A stretch of 64,000 nucleotides of DNA, taken from the NCBI RefSeq assembly GCF_004570875.1, contig NZ_SPQK01000020.1, forward strand, positions 30,794 through 94,793, in the 5' to 3' direction. Position 1 is the stretch's first letter. The number at the start of each line of letters is the position of its first letter. Of this stretch, positions 27,270 through 34,914 are shown piece by piece. Position numbers and translations under genes: made by a program. This stretch comes from Blastococcus sp. CT_GayMR16 (lineage in GTDB: Bacteria; Actinomycetota; Actinomycetes; Mycobacteriales; Geodermatophilaceae). The notes below the pieces were generated by a model that had not been told where the DNA came from, ran no database searches, and saw only the letters and a list, made by a program, of their open reading frames with translations.

Positions 27270-28226
27270 TCAGCCCTTGTCGGCCATGGCGCGGAGTCGG
27301 GCGTTGTAGGCGGCCAACTCGGCGTCGTGCGTCCGGTCGGCCGTCCGGTCGACGGCGCGGCCCCGACGCTCCTCGGAACCGGCCCAGGAGAAGAAGACGA
27401 CGGCCAGCACCAGCACGGTCGGCAGCTCACCGAACGCCCACACGATGCCGCCGGCCTCGCCCTGGTCGCGGAGCGGGTCGATGCCCCAACCCGCGGGCGG
27501 CTGCGCGAACGTCTCCACCACGAGCGACCCGGCCATCATGATCGCGACGCCGAAGAAGGCGTGGAACGGCACCGGCAGGAACAGCTCCAGCAGCCGGCCC
27601 GGATGGCTCAGCGTCCGCGGCCACGGGTCCTGGGCCACGATCGGGCCGAAGAAGAGCAGCCCGGTGACGACGAAGTGGGCGAGCATCAGCTGGTGCCCGA
27701 CCGCGTTGCGCATCAGCGCGTCGAACAGGGGCGTGAAGTAGACGCCGTAGAGGCTCGCGATGAACAGCGGCACCGTGAACAACGGGTGCGACACGAACCG
27801 CGCGAACCGGCTGTGCAGGGCGTCGAGCAGGAGCGCCCGCGGGGTACCGGCGGCGCCGTGCCCACGCGGCAGGGTCCGTAGGGCGAGCGTGACCGGCGCG
27901 GCCACGAGCAGGAGCAGCGGCGTGATCAGCGACAGCACCATGTGCTGCGTCATGTGCACGCTGAACAGCACCATCGAGTAGCCGTTGAGCCAGGTTCCGG
28001 TGACGGCGAACAGGGACGCCGTGCCGCCGATCCACGCCAGCGTCCGCCACCACGGCCACGCGACGCCGGTGCCGCGCAGGCGCACCACGGCGGCGAGGTA
28101 GACGAGCAGGCCGACGACGCTGAGCACGGCCAGCACCGACTCCGGCTCCAGGTGCGGCAGGAACATCCGGCCCCACGTGGGCGGCTCGTCGGGCACCCAC
28201 ATGCCCGAGTGGTGCCCGTGCTCCAC
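27270..28226 (-). CDS. ctaG: Cytochrome c oxidase assembly protein (CtaG family)
   Basis: Membrane protein of 318 residues of the caa3_CtaG family, implicated in copper delivery to the CuB/CuA centres of cytochrome oxidase. Seven or so helices are visible, with conserved His residues at HMTQHMVLSLITPLLLLVAAP, MLAHFVVTGLLFFGPI and LPVPFHAFFGVAIM. GTG 28226 has an AGAGGAGG ribosome site; the N-terminus VEHGHHSGMW is histidine-rich, possibly metal binding. ctaD lies 4 kb away on the same strand. Head-of-gene follows a metal exporter. Confidence 0.92.
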   Translation of the reverse strand: MEHGHHSGMWVPDEPPTWGRMFLPHLEPESVLAVLSVVGLLVYLAAVVRLRGTGVAWPWWRTLAWIGGTASLFAVTGTWLNGYSMVLFSVHMTQHMVLSLITPLLLLVAAPVTLALRTLPRGHGAAGTPRALLLDALHSRFARFVSHPLFTVPLFIASLYGVYFTPLFDALMRNAVGHQLMLAHFVVTGLLFFGPIVAQDPWPRTLSHPGRLLELFLPVPFHAFFGVAIMMAGSLVVETFAQPPAGWGIDPLRDQGEAGGIVWAFGELPTVLVLAVVFFSWAGSEERRGRAVDRTADRTHDAELAAYNARLRAMADKG

Positions 28227-28292
28227 CGACGCCTCCTCTGCCGCGCGCGCTCTGGTCGGCTCCACTGTCCCACCGCGGCCGGATCGGCGGAT

Positions 28293-28310
28293 GGCCCCCC
28301 TGCAGGGGCC
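28293..28310. repeat. Short GC hairpin, possible remnant of the dispersed repeat
   Basis: GGCCCCCCTGCAGGGGCC between the cation exporter stop and the ctaG start. It resembles the two outer arms of the repeat family joined without the interior. It could serve as a terminator for the exporter gene. Confidence 0.45.
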
Positions 28311-28314
28311 GTGC

Positions 28315-29232
28315 TCAGTCGTGGACGGGCGCCTCGTGGCCGGCGTGCGCCGCGCCCTCCAGTTGGAAGGTGCAGTGCTCCAGGTCGAAGTGCTCGCCGA
28401 GACAACTGCACAACGCGTCGAGCACCCGTCCCCCGTGGCCGGCGGCCAGCGCCTCGTCGGTGACGACGACGTGCGCCGAGAGCACCGGCAGTCCGGAGGT
28501 GATGGTCCAGGCGTGCAGGTCGTGCACGTCGAGGACACCGTCGACACCCAGGATGTGCGCCCGCACGTCCTGGAGGTCCACGCCTCGGGGTGCGGCCTCC
28601 AGGAGGACGTCGAAGGCCTCGCGCAGCAGGTGCCAGGCGCGCGGCACGACGAGGACGCCGATGACGGCGGAGGCGACGATGTCGGCCGGAGTCCAGCCGG
28701 TGGTCGCGATGACCACGGCCGCGACGATGACCGCCACGGACCCGAGAGCGTCGGCAGCGACCTCGAGGTAGGCCCCCCGGATGTTCAGGGAGGAATCGCG
28801 TCCGCCGTGGAGCACGAGCAGCGAACCGAGGTTGACCACGAGGCCGACCGACGCGATGACGAGCATCAGCCCGGAGCCGATCTCGGGCGGGTCACCGATC
28901 CGGCGGATGGCCTCGACCAGCACGTACGCCGCGACGGCGAGCAGGAGCAGCCCGTTGGCCACGGCGGCGAGGATCTCCACGCGCTGCCAGCCGAAGGTGC
29001 GCCGTCCGCGTGCGGGGCGCTGGGCGAGGCTGACGGCGGCCAGCGCGAGCGCGAGGCCGGCGGCATCGGTGGCCATGTGCCCGGCGTCGGCGAGCAGGGC
29101 CAGCGAACCGGAGAGCACGCCGCCGACGACCTCGGCAGCCAGGACCGCGAGCGTCAGGCCGAGGACGACGACCAGCCGGCGGCGGTGCGCGCCCCCGGCA
29201 GTGGCCGGGGCGTGGATGTGCCCCTGTCCCAT
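28315..29232 (-). CDS. Cation diffusion facilitator family metal exporter (CzcD/ZitB-like)
   Basis: Zn2+/Co2+ or Mn2+ proton antiporter of 305 residues with six helices. The metal site of helix 2 is in LLADAGHMATDAAGLALAL and of helix 5 in YLEVAADALGSVAVIVAA (HxxxD and DxxxD-type pattern). The cytoplasmic C-terminal domain has VHDLHAWTITSGLPVLSAHVVV. The N-terminus GQGHIHAP is His-containing. It is the gene before ctaG on the same strand, so export and copper-enzyme assembly may share control. Metal specificity is not certain. Confidence 0.94.
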   Translation of the reverse strand: MGQGHIHAPATAGGAHRRRLVVVLGLTLAVLAAEVVGGVLSGSLALLADAGHMATDAAGLALALAAVSLAQRPARGRRTFGWQRVEILAAVANGLLLLAVAAYVLVEAIRRIGDPPEIGSGLMLVIASVGLVVNLGSLLVLHGGRDSSLNIRGAYLEVAADALGSVAVIVAAVVIATTGWTPADIVASAVIGVLVVPRAWHLLREAFDVLLEAAPRGVDLQDVRAHILGVDGVLDVHDLHAWTITSGLPVLSAHVVVTDEALAAGHGGRVLDALCSCLGEHFDLEHCTFQLEGAAHAGHEAPVHD

Positions 29233-29283
29233 CCCCCGCCTCCCTGTGTGCGCCGCGCTACGGCGAAAGTGTCCCCCACGAGC

Positions 29284-29317
29284 GACGCCCCCTGCCGGAA
29301 GTCCGGCAGGGGGCGTC
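29284..29317. terminator. Perfect 15-bp stem terminator
   Basis: GACGCCCCCTGCCGG, loop AAGT, CCGGCAGGGGGCGTC. It lies 16 bp after the stop of the M23 peptidase gene on the minus strand and 50 bp before the exporter start, so it separates the two transcripts. Confidence 0.85.
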
Positions 29318-29332
29318 ATCACTACGGGCGAC

Positions 29333-31234
29333 TCAGATCGCGACGCCGCGCTCGCGCAGCCACGGCAGCGGGTCGATCTTCTCGCCGTTGAGGCCGCCGA
29401 CGTGCACCTCGAAGTGCAGGTGCGGGCCGGTGGACTGACCGCGGTTGCCGAGCAGCGCGATGGTGTCACTGGCGCGGACGACCTGGCCGGCCTGGACCAG
29501 GATCGAATCCATGTGGCCGTAGACGGTCACGTCGCCGTTCTCGTGCTGGATGTAGACCGCCAGCCCGAAGCCGCTCGCCGGACCCGCCTCGAGGACGACG
29601 CCGTCCATGGCTGCGTACTCGGGGGTCTGCATCGGAGCGGCCAGGTCGATGCCGGCATGCAGGGTGCCCCAGCGGGCTCCGAACGTGCTCGTCAACCGGG
29701 CGCCGTTCACCGGCAGGATCGCCTTGGGCCGGGCTGCCTCGGCGGCCGCCTGCGCAACAGCCTGGTCGGCGGCGGCCTGTACCTGTGCGGCGGCGGCCTG
29801 CTCGGCGTCCCGCGCGTTACGGCTGACGGTCAGCTCGCCCAGCCGCTCGGCGGCGTGGGTCTCGGTGACGGCGTCGGTCGGCTGCGACTCGAGGCCGAGC
29901 TCCTCGGCGATGCTCACCGAAGAGCTCATCGTCTCCGTGGCGGAGGCGACCGGGTCACCGCTGGTGAATCCGCTGACGCTGATCGCGCCGACCAGGGCGG
30001 CGGCCAGGTACAGCGACGGACGACGACGGATCGACGGCGGACGGCGGCGGAGGAACCGCGAGCGGCGCCCCTCGGCAACTGCGGCGACGACCTCGCCGGC
30101 CAGGAAGTCGGCGGCCGAGCCTTCGGCGGGGGCCTGGACCTCGACGGCCACGGGCTCCGCGGAGGCGACGCGCTTGTAGGGGGTCGGCCGGACCGCAGCA
30201 GCCTTCGCTGCCGGCTTCGCGGTGGCGGTGCGCTGGGCAGCCGCTGTCACCTTGGCAGCAGCCGGCTTGGCGACCGCGGTCGCCTTCGTAGCGGCGGCCG
30301 GGGTCGCCTTGGCGGCTGCGGGCTTGGCGGCCGGGGTCGCCTTGGCAGCGGCCGGCTTGGCGACCGGGCTGGCCTTCGCCGCCGCGACCGGCTTGCCGAC
30401 CGGGGTCGCCTTGGCGGCCGCGGGCTTGGCGGCAGGAGTGGCCTTCGCCGAGGCAGCGGGCTTGGCACCTGCCGCCGGCTTCGCAACCGAGGCAGCCTTC
30501 GCGACCGCCGCCGGCTTGGCAGCGACCGGGGCGGCCTTCGCGACCGCAGCCGGCTTGGCAGCCGGGGTGGCCTTGGGAGCGACGGCCTTGGGAGCGACCG
30601 TCTTGGGAGCGACGGCCTTGGGAGCGACCGTCTTGGGGGCGGCGGCCTTAGGAGCGACGGCCTTGGGAACGGCGGTCTTGGGAGCGGCGGTCTTCGCAAC
30701 GGCGGCGGGCTTCGCCGTGGTGCGAGCGGCCGCAGTGCGGTTCGACACCTTGGCAACAGCAGCGGCCCGTGCGGCGGTGGCCGCCTTCGAGGTCGCGGCC
30801 TTGGCAGAGGCAGCCCCGGCGGCCGCGGCCTTCACAGTGGCGGTCCTGGCCGTCGCGGCGCGGGCGCCCGCAGCCCTCACGGTGGCGGCCTTCGCAGTCG
30901 CCGCCTTGGCCGAGGCGGCCTTGCCGGTCGCCGCAGCCTTCGTGGTGGCCGCAGCCTTGGCCCGCGAGGCCAGGGTGCCGGCCGTCGACGCGGCGGTCTT
31001 GCTACGGGTGGCGCGGGAGGCGGGGACAGCCGAGGTAGGCGTCGACCCGTCCGTGATGGTCGAGGTGGACCCGGTGCGCTGCGACTTCCCCTGCCGCTGC
31101 GTCGGGACCGTGCTGGTGGCCTTCTCCTCGGTCGACCGGCGAGAGGTTCCGCGGGCCGGGGCGGGGGTGGCTCCAGTGCCCGTCACGGGCTCCGGTCCCT
31201 CGACGAGGAGGTGGTCCTGGTGGAGCGAACTCAT
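29333..31234 (-). CDS. M23 (LytM) endopeptidase with a long histone H1-like N-terminal tail
   Basis: Bitopic protein of 633 residues. Residues 1-75 are Thr/Ser-rich. About 75-345 is low-complexity Ala/Lys/Pro sequence (AKPAAAKATPAAKPAA, KAVAPKTVAPKAV), like histone H1 or AlgP tails. A basic stretch RRRPPSIRRRPS precedes one membrane helix near 409-427 (LYLAAALVGAISVSGF). Then comes a helical stalk and a C-terminal peptidase M23 domain with zinc motifs HAGIDLAAP and GPHLHFEVHVG. By the positive-inside rule the Lys-rich tail is cytoplasmic and the peptidase is outside. The peptidase would cut peptidoglycan cross-bridges; the tail could bind nucleic acid (inference). Confidence 0.93.
   Translation of the reverse strand: MSSLHQDHLLVEGPEPVTGTGATPAPARGTSRRSTEEKATSTVPTQRQGKSQRTGSTSTITDGSTPTSAVPASRATRSKTAASTAGTLASRAKAAATTKAAATGKAASAKAATAKAATVRAAGARAATARTATVKAAAAGAASAKAATSKAATAARAAAVAKVSNRTAAARTTAKPAAVAKTAAPKTAVPKAVAPKAAAPKTVAPKAVAPKTVAPKAVAPKATPAAKPAAVAKAAPVAAKPAAVAKAASVAKPAAGAKPAASAKATPAAKPAAAKATPVGKPVAAAKASPVAKPAAAKATPAAKPAAAKATPAAATKATAVAKPAAAKVTAAAQRTATAKPAAKAAAVRPTPYKRVASAEPVAVEVQAPAEGSAADFLAGEVVAAVAEGRRSRFLRRRPPSIRRRPSLYLAAALVGAISVSGFTSGDPVASATETMSSSVSIAEELGLESQPTDAVTETHAAERLGELTVSRNARDAEQAAAAQVQAAADQAVAQAAAEAARPKAILPVNGARLTSTFGARWGTLHAGIDLAAPMQTPEYAAMDGVVLEAGPASGFGLAVYIQHENGDVTVYGHMDSILVQAGQVVRASDTIALLGNRGQSTGPHLHFEVHVGGLNGEKIDPLPWLRERGVAI
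30571..30700 (-). repeat. 15-bp tandem repeats inside the M23 gene
   Basis: Near-perfect units of the type TTGGGAGCGACGGCC / TTGGGAGCGACCGTC alternate on the plus strand, giving a 30 bp higher-order period and coding for PKAVA/PKTVA pentapeptides on the minus strand. Such in-frame repeats can expand or contract between strains. Confidence 0.85.
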
Positions 31235-31342
31235 GCACCTGACTTCCGTTGGACGGCATTACAACGCGCACTCCCGGGGAGAGGAGCGGGACCCATGTAA
31301 ACACGCCGTGACCAGTTCGTGATCTGAGCCGAGGCGTACCCA

Positions 31343-31367
31343 CCCGCCGTTTAGTGGCGGGCGCCAC
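31343..31367 (-). promoter_or_regulatory. Mutually exclusive hairpins upstream of the M23 gene
   Basis: CCCGCC (31343-31348) can pair with GGCGGG (31356-31361), and GTGGCG (31354-31359) can instead pair with CGCCAC (31362-31367). Only one hairpin can form at a time. The site lies about 110 bp before the M23 start in the 289 bp divergent gap 31235-31523, otherwise featureless apart from the AGGGAG ribosome site of the dehydrogenase. Confidence 0.3.
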
Positions 31368-31523
31368 AAAGCGCCATCAATGTGATTCCGCAGTGCGTGA
31401 GGGTTGCGTTACAGCGTGTGAGAAACGCGCCGTGAATTGTTGAAACTGGGGCGATCCAGGTCACGACGGGGCAAAAGACCCTGGAAGCGGCCGACGAACG
31501 GCCCTATCGAGGGAGAAACAGAC

Positions 31524-32705
31524 ATGCGCGCAGTGACCTGGCACGGCCGAGCCGACGTGCGGGTGGACACCGTTCCCGACCCGGTGATCCAGGAGCCGAC
31601 CGACGTCATCATCGAGGTCACGTCCTCGGGCATCTGCGGCTCCGACCTCCACCTGATCGAGGTGATGGCGCCGTTCATGTCCGTCGGCGACGTCATGGGT
31701 CACGAGCCCATGGGGATCGTCCGCGAGGTCGGCTCCGAGGTGACCGAGGTGAAGGCCGGCGACCGCGTCGTCGTCCCCTTCAACATCTCCTGCGGCACCT
31801 GCTGGATGTGCAACCAGGGGCTGCAGTCCCAGTGCGAGACGACGCAGAACCGCGAGCAGGGCTTCGGTGCCTCCCTCTTCGGCTACACGAAGCTGTACGG
31901 GCAGGTCCCCGGCGGCCAGGCGGAGTACCTGCGCGTGCCGTTCGGCAACACCCTGCCGATCAAGGTGCCGGAGGGTCCGGCCGACGACCGGTTCGTCTAC
32001 CTCTCCGACGTGCTGCCGACGGCCTGGCAGGCGGTGCAGTACGCCGGCATCCCGAAGGGCGGGAGCGTCCTCGTCCTCGGACTCGGCCCGATCGGTGACA
32101 TGGCCGCCCGGATCGCGTTGCAGCAGGGGGCGGGCCAGGTGTTCGGCGCGGACGTCGTCCCCGAGCGACTGGCGCGGGCGCGGGCACGCGGCGTCACCGT
32201 CATCGACACGACCGAGCAGGCGGACGTCGTCAGCCGCGTGCGGGACGCCACCGACGGCCGCGGGCCGGACGCCGTGATCGACGCCGTCGGCATGGAGGCG
32301 CACGGCTCGCCGCTGGCGAGCTTGGCCCAGAAGGCCACCGCCGTCGTCCCCGACGCGATCATGGAGAAGGTCATGCAGGTGGTCGGCGTCGATCGGATGG
32401 CCGCGCTCAACACGGCCATCGAAGCCGTCCGCCGTGGCGGCACGATCTCCCTGTCGGGTGTCTACGGCGGCGCGACCGACCCGATGCCGCTCATGCGGAT
32501 GTTCGACAAGCAGGTCCAGCTGCGCATGGGCCAGGCCAACGTGTGGCGCTGGATCCCCGACATCCTGCCGCTGCTCACCGACGCGGACCCGCTCGGCGTC
32601 GACGACTTCGCCACCCACCACGTGCCGCTGGCGGAAGCACCGCAGGCGTACATGAACTTCCGGGAGAAGAAGGAAGGCACCGTCAAGGTCCTCCTCCAGC
32701 CCTGA
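31524..32705 (+). CDS. Zinc-dependent alcohol dehydrogenase (glutathione-independent formaldehyde dehydrogenase-like)
   Basis: Medium-chain dehydrogenase of 393 residues. Catalytic zinc ligands: Cys in SSGICGSDLHLI, His in MGHEPMGIV; four structural zinc cysteines in SCGTCWMCNQGLQSQC. The NAD site is LVLGLGPIGDMAARIALQQGA. The insert and length resemble the FdhA/ThrDH-like subgroup, in which formaldehyde dismutase and formaldehyde dehydrogenase occur. GAGGGAG precedes ATG 31524. It is followed by an aldo/keto reductase 55 bp later on the same strand, probably one operon. Substrate unproven. Confidence 0.92.
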   Translation: MRAVTWHGRADVRVDTVPDPVIQEPTDVIIEVTSSGICGSDLHLIEVMAPFMSVGDVMGHEPMGIVREVGSEVTEVKAGDRVVVPFNISCGTCWMCNQGLQSQCETTQNREQGFGASLFGYTKLYGQVPGGQAEYLRVPFGNTLPIKVPEGPADDRFVYLSDVLPTAWQAVQYAGIPKGGSVLVLGLGPIGDMAARIALQQGAGQVFGADVVPERLARARARGVTVIDTTEQADVVSRVRDATDGRGPDAVIDAVGMEAHGSPLASLAQKATAVVPDAIMEKVMQVVGVDRMAALNTAIEAVRRGGTISLSGVYGGATDPMPLMRMFDKQVQLRMGQANVWRWIPDILPLLTDADPLGVDDFATHHVPLAEAPQAYMNFREKKEGTVKVLLQP

Positions 32706-32760
32706 GCGAGCTCCCCCGCCGGCCTGCGCATGTCCGCGGGCCGGCGGGTAGGGAGGCCCT

Positions 32761-33651
32761 ATGACGACCACCGCGGAGAAGTCCGGCCAGTACGCCCTCG
32801 GCGACCGGTCGGTGAACCGGCTCGGGTACGGAGCCATGCAGTTGTCCGGCCCGCACATCATGGGCCCGCCGGCCGACCGCGACGCCGCGATCGCCGTCCT
32901 GCGCCGCGCGGTGGAACTCGGCGTCGACCACATCGACACCAGCGACTACTACGGGCCGCACCTCACCAACGAGCTCATCCGGGAGGCGCTGCACCCCTAT
33001 CCCGATGAGCTGACGATCGTCACCAAGGTCGGCGCCCGCCGCACCCGGGACGGCGAGTGGCCCGAGGCGCTGACGCCCGAGGAGCTGCGGCAAGCCGTCC
33101 ACGACAACCTCGACCACCTCGGCCTCGACGTCCTGGAGGTCGTGAACCTGCGCCTCCCCGGGTTCGAGCGGCCGATCGAGCGCTCGCTCGCCGAGCCGTT
33201 CGAGGCGCTGCTGGAGCTCCAGGAGCAGGGGCTCATCCGCCACCTCGGCGTGAGCAACGTGACCGTCCAGATGTTCGCCGAGGCTCGGTCGATGGGCCGG
33301 GTCGTCTGCGTGCAGAACCACTACAACCTGGTGCACCGGGACGACGACCCGCTGGTCGACGCCCTGGCGCGCGAGGGCATCGCCTACGTGCCGTTCTTCC
33401 CGCTCGGCGGGTTCACCCCCATCCAGTCCGCGGCACTGGAGGCGGTGGCGCGCAGGCTCGAGACGACACCGATGGAGGTCGCGCTCACCTGGCTGCTCGC
33501 CCGCTCCCCCAACCTGGTGCTCATCCCCGGCACGTCCTCGGTCGCGCACCTGGAGGAGAACCTGGAGTCGGCCGCCCGGGTGCTGGGCCCGGTGGAGATG
33601 CAGGAGCTGGACCAGATCGGGGGCACCGGCGAGCTGAACCCTGAGCTCTGA
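32761..33651 (+). CDS. Aldo/keto reductase with a substituted catalytic histidine
   Basis: Aldo/keto reductase of 296 residues. Asp and Tyr (HIDTSDYYG) and Lys (VTKVGARR) of the catalytic tetrad are present, but the strand that normally reads LIQLHR has VVNLRLPG, with Arg at the His position. NADPH phosphate-site residues are in LIPGTSSVAHLEENLESA. It is paralogous to the partial gene at 1-643, which keeps the His. Downstream partner of the zinc dehydrogenase. Three CTGAGCT tandem units span its stop codon. Confidence 0.92.
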   Translation: MTTTAEKSGQYALGDRSVNRLGYGAMQLSGPHIMGPPADRDAAIAVLRRAVELGVDHIDTSDYYGPHLTNELIREALHPYPDELTIVTKVGARRTRDGEWPEALTPEELRQAVHDNLDHLGLDVLEVVNLRLPGFERPIERSLAEPFEALLELQEQGLIRHLGVSNVTVQMFAEARSMGRVVCVQNHYNLVHRDDDPLVDALAREGIAYVPFFPLGGFTPIQSAALEAVARRLETTPMEVALTWLLARSPNLVLIPGTSSVAHLEENLESAARVLGPVEMQELDQIGGTGELNPEL

Positions 33652-33662
33652 GCTCTGAGCTC

Positions 33663-34913
33663 TCAGCGAACGGAGCGGATCCGGGCCACGGAGGCTGCGC
33701 CGAGCACCGTGAACACCCCGGCCACGGCGAACAGGACGCCGTAGCCGCCGAGTTGGGCGATGACCAGGCTCGCCAGCAGCGGGGCCAGCGCCTGCGGGGC
33801 GACGACGGCGACGTTCATGACGCCCAGCTCCCCGGCCACCGCCCGCGGATCGGGCAGCACCTGGGTGACGAGGGCCTGGTCGACCGACGTGTAGGCGCCG
33901 TAGCCGGCCCCGAGCAGGAGGCCGGCGACCAGGGCACTGGGCCAACTGGGCGCCACGACCAGGACGGCGCAGGCCAGCGCCTGCAGCGCGGCGGCGCCGG
34001 CCACGAAGATCCGGCGCCGGCCGGTCCGGTCGGACAGGACCCCGCCTCCCCAGGTCGCCGCCACGGTGGCCACAAGATAGACGAGGGTGAGGATCAGCAG
34101 CGAGCCCTCGGGGTCGTCCACCCGCAGCCCGTCGGTGAGGAAGTACAGGAGATAGGTGGTGCCGAGGGCATTGCCCAGGTTGACCAGCAGCCGGCCGGCG
34201 AACGCCCAGGCGTAGTCCGGGTGCCGTCCCGGGGCGGCCCAGCTGGATCGCAGCGCGGCGGCCAGCGACCGGGGCCGGCCGCCCGCCCGGGGCTCGCCCT
34301 CCCGGGTGCGCAGCACCCAGGGCAACGCCGCGGCGACGAGCAGCACGGCGAGCAGGACGTAGCCGGCGCCCGGCGCACCGCCGAGGGCCGTGACCAAGCC
34401 GAGCCCGACGACGATGCCGAGCGCCTGCGGCCCGTAGATCGCCGCAGACACCGTGCCCCGCTGGTCGGGCGGCACGTCGTCGGCGATCGTCGCCGTCAGT
34501 CCCGCCATGGCGGCGTACATGCCGAGCTGGGCCACCAGCCAGGCGACGGCGACGGCCTGCCAGGACCCTGCGGCACCGGTGAGCAGCAGCCCGACGACGT
34601 AGCCGACGACCCCGCCGGCGACCCAGACCCGCCGGCGGCCCCAGCGGCTGCGGGTGCGGTCGCACAGGGCACCGAACAGCGGCAGCGCCAGGAGCGCGGC
34701 GAGGCCGGCCACGCCGTTGACGAGACCGAAGTCGCGCACCTTGTGCGTCGGGTCGAGGGCGGCCAGTTGCAGTGGGAGCAGTAGCTGGATCGGGGCGAGC
34801 TGCGCCGCCCACAGGCCCAGCCAGATCAGCGCGAACCGCAGCGTCCAGGCGCGGCCGACGGGCACGCTGGGGACGTCGTCCGCGACGACCGCCGCGGACG
34901 GGGAGGCGTCCAT
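33663..34913 (-). CDS. MFS transporter, 12 helices
   Basis: Major facilitator protein of 416 residues. About 12 helices, motif A-like loops LFGALCDRTRSRWGRRRVWV and GGGVLSDRTGRRRIFVAG at the expected places in both halves, and GAGYGAYTSVDQALVTQVLPDP in helix 10. The charged loop ADDVPPDQRGTVSAA is typical of sugar- or cation-coupled MFS groups. It starts 1 bp after the lactone oxidase stop, so the two are co-translated; the substrate might be a sugar acid or lactone (inference). Confidence 0.9.
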   Translation of the reverse strand: MDASPSAAVVADDVPSVPVGRAWTLRFALIWLGLWAAQLAPIQLLLPLQLAALDPTHKVRDFGLVNGVAGLAALLALPLFGALCDRTRSRWGRRRVWVAGGVVGYVVGLLLTGAAGSWQAVAVAWLVAQLGMYAAMAGLTATIADDVPPDQRGTVSAAIYGPQALGIVVGLGLVTALGGAPGAGYVLLAVLLVAAALPWVLRTREGEPRAGGRPRSLAAALRSSWAAPGRHPDYAWAFAGRLLVNLGNALGTTYLLYFLTDGLRVDDPEGSLLILTLVYLVATVAATWGGGVLSDRTGRRRIFVAGAAALQALACAVLVVAPSWPSALVAGLLLGAGYGAYTSVDQALVTQVLPDPRAVAGELGVMNVAVVAPQALAPLLASLVIAQLGGYGVLFAVAGVFTVLGAASVARIRSVR

Positions 34914-34914
34914 C

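Noticed and set aside
28781..31300. Long open frame of 839 codons on the plus strand, Gly/Arg-rich
   Set aside because: It is the antisense shadow of the M23 peptidase and the cation exporter, whose minus-strand products have clear catalytic motifs; the plus-strand product is low complexity.
31235..31523. c-di-AMP (ydaO-type) riboswitch upstream of the M23 gene
   Set aside because: Cell-wall peptidase genes in actinobacteria often have one, but I could not find its conserved core sequences in the leader.
33641..33666. CTGAGCT tandem units as a regulatory element
   Set aside because: Three 7-bp units over two convergent stop codons; the stretch is short and best explained by slippage.
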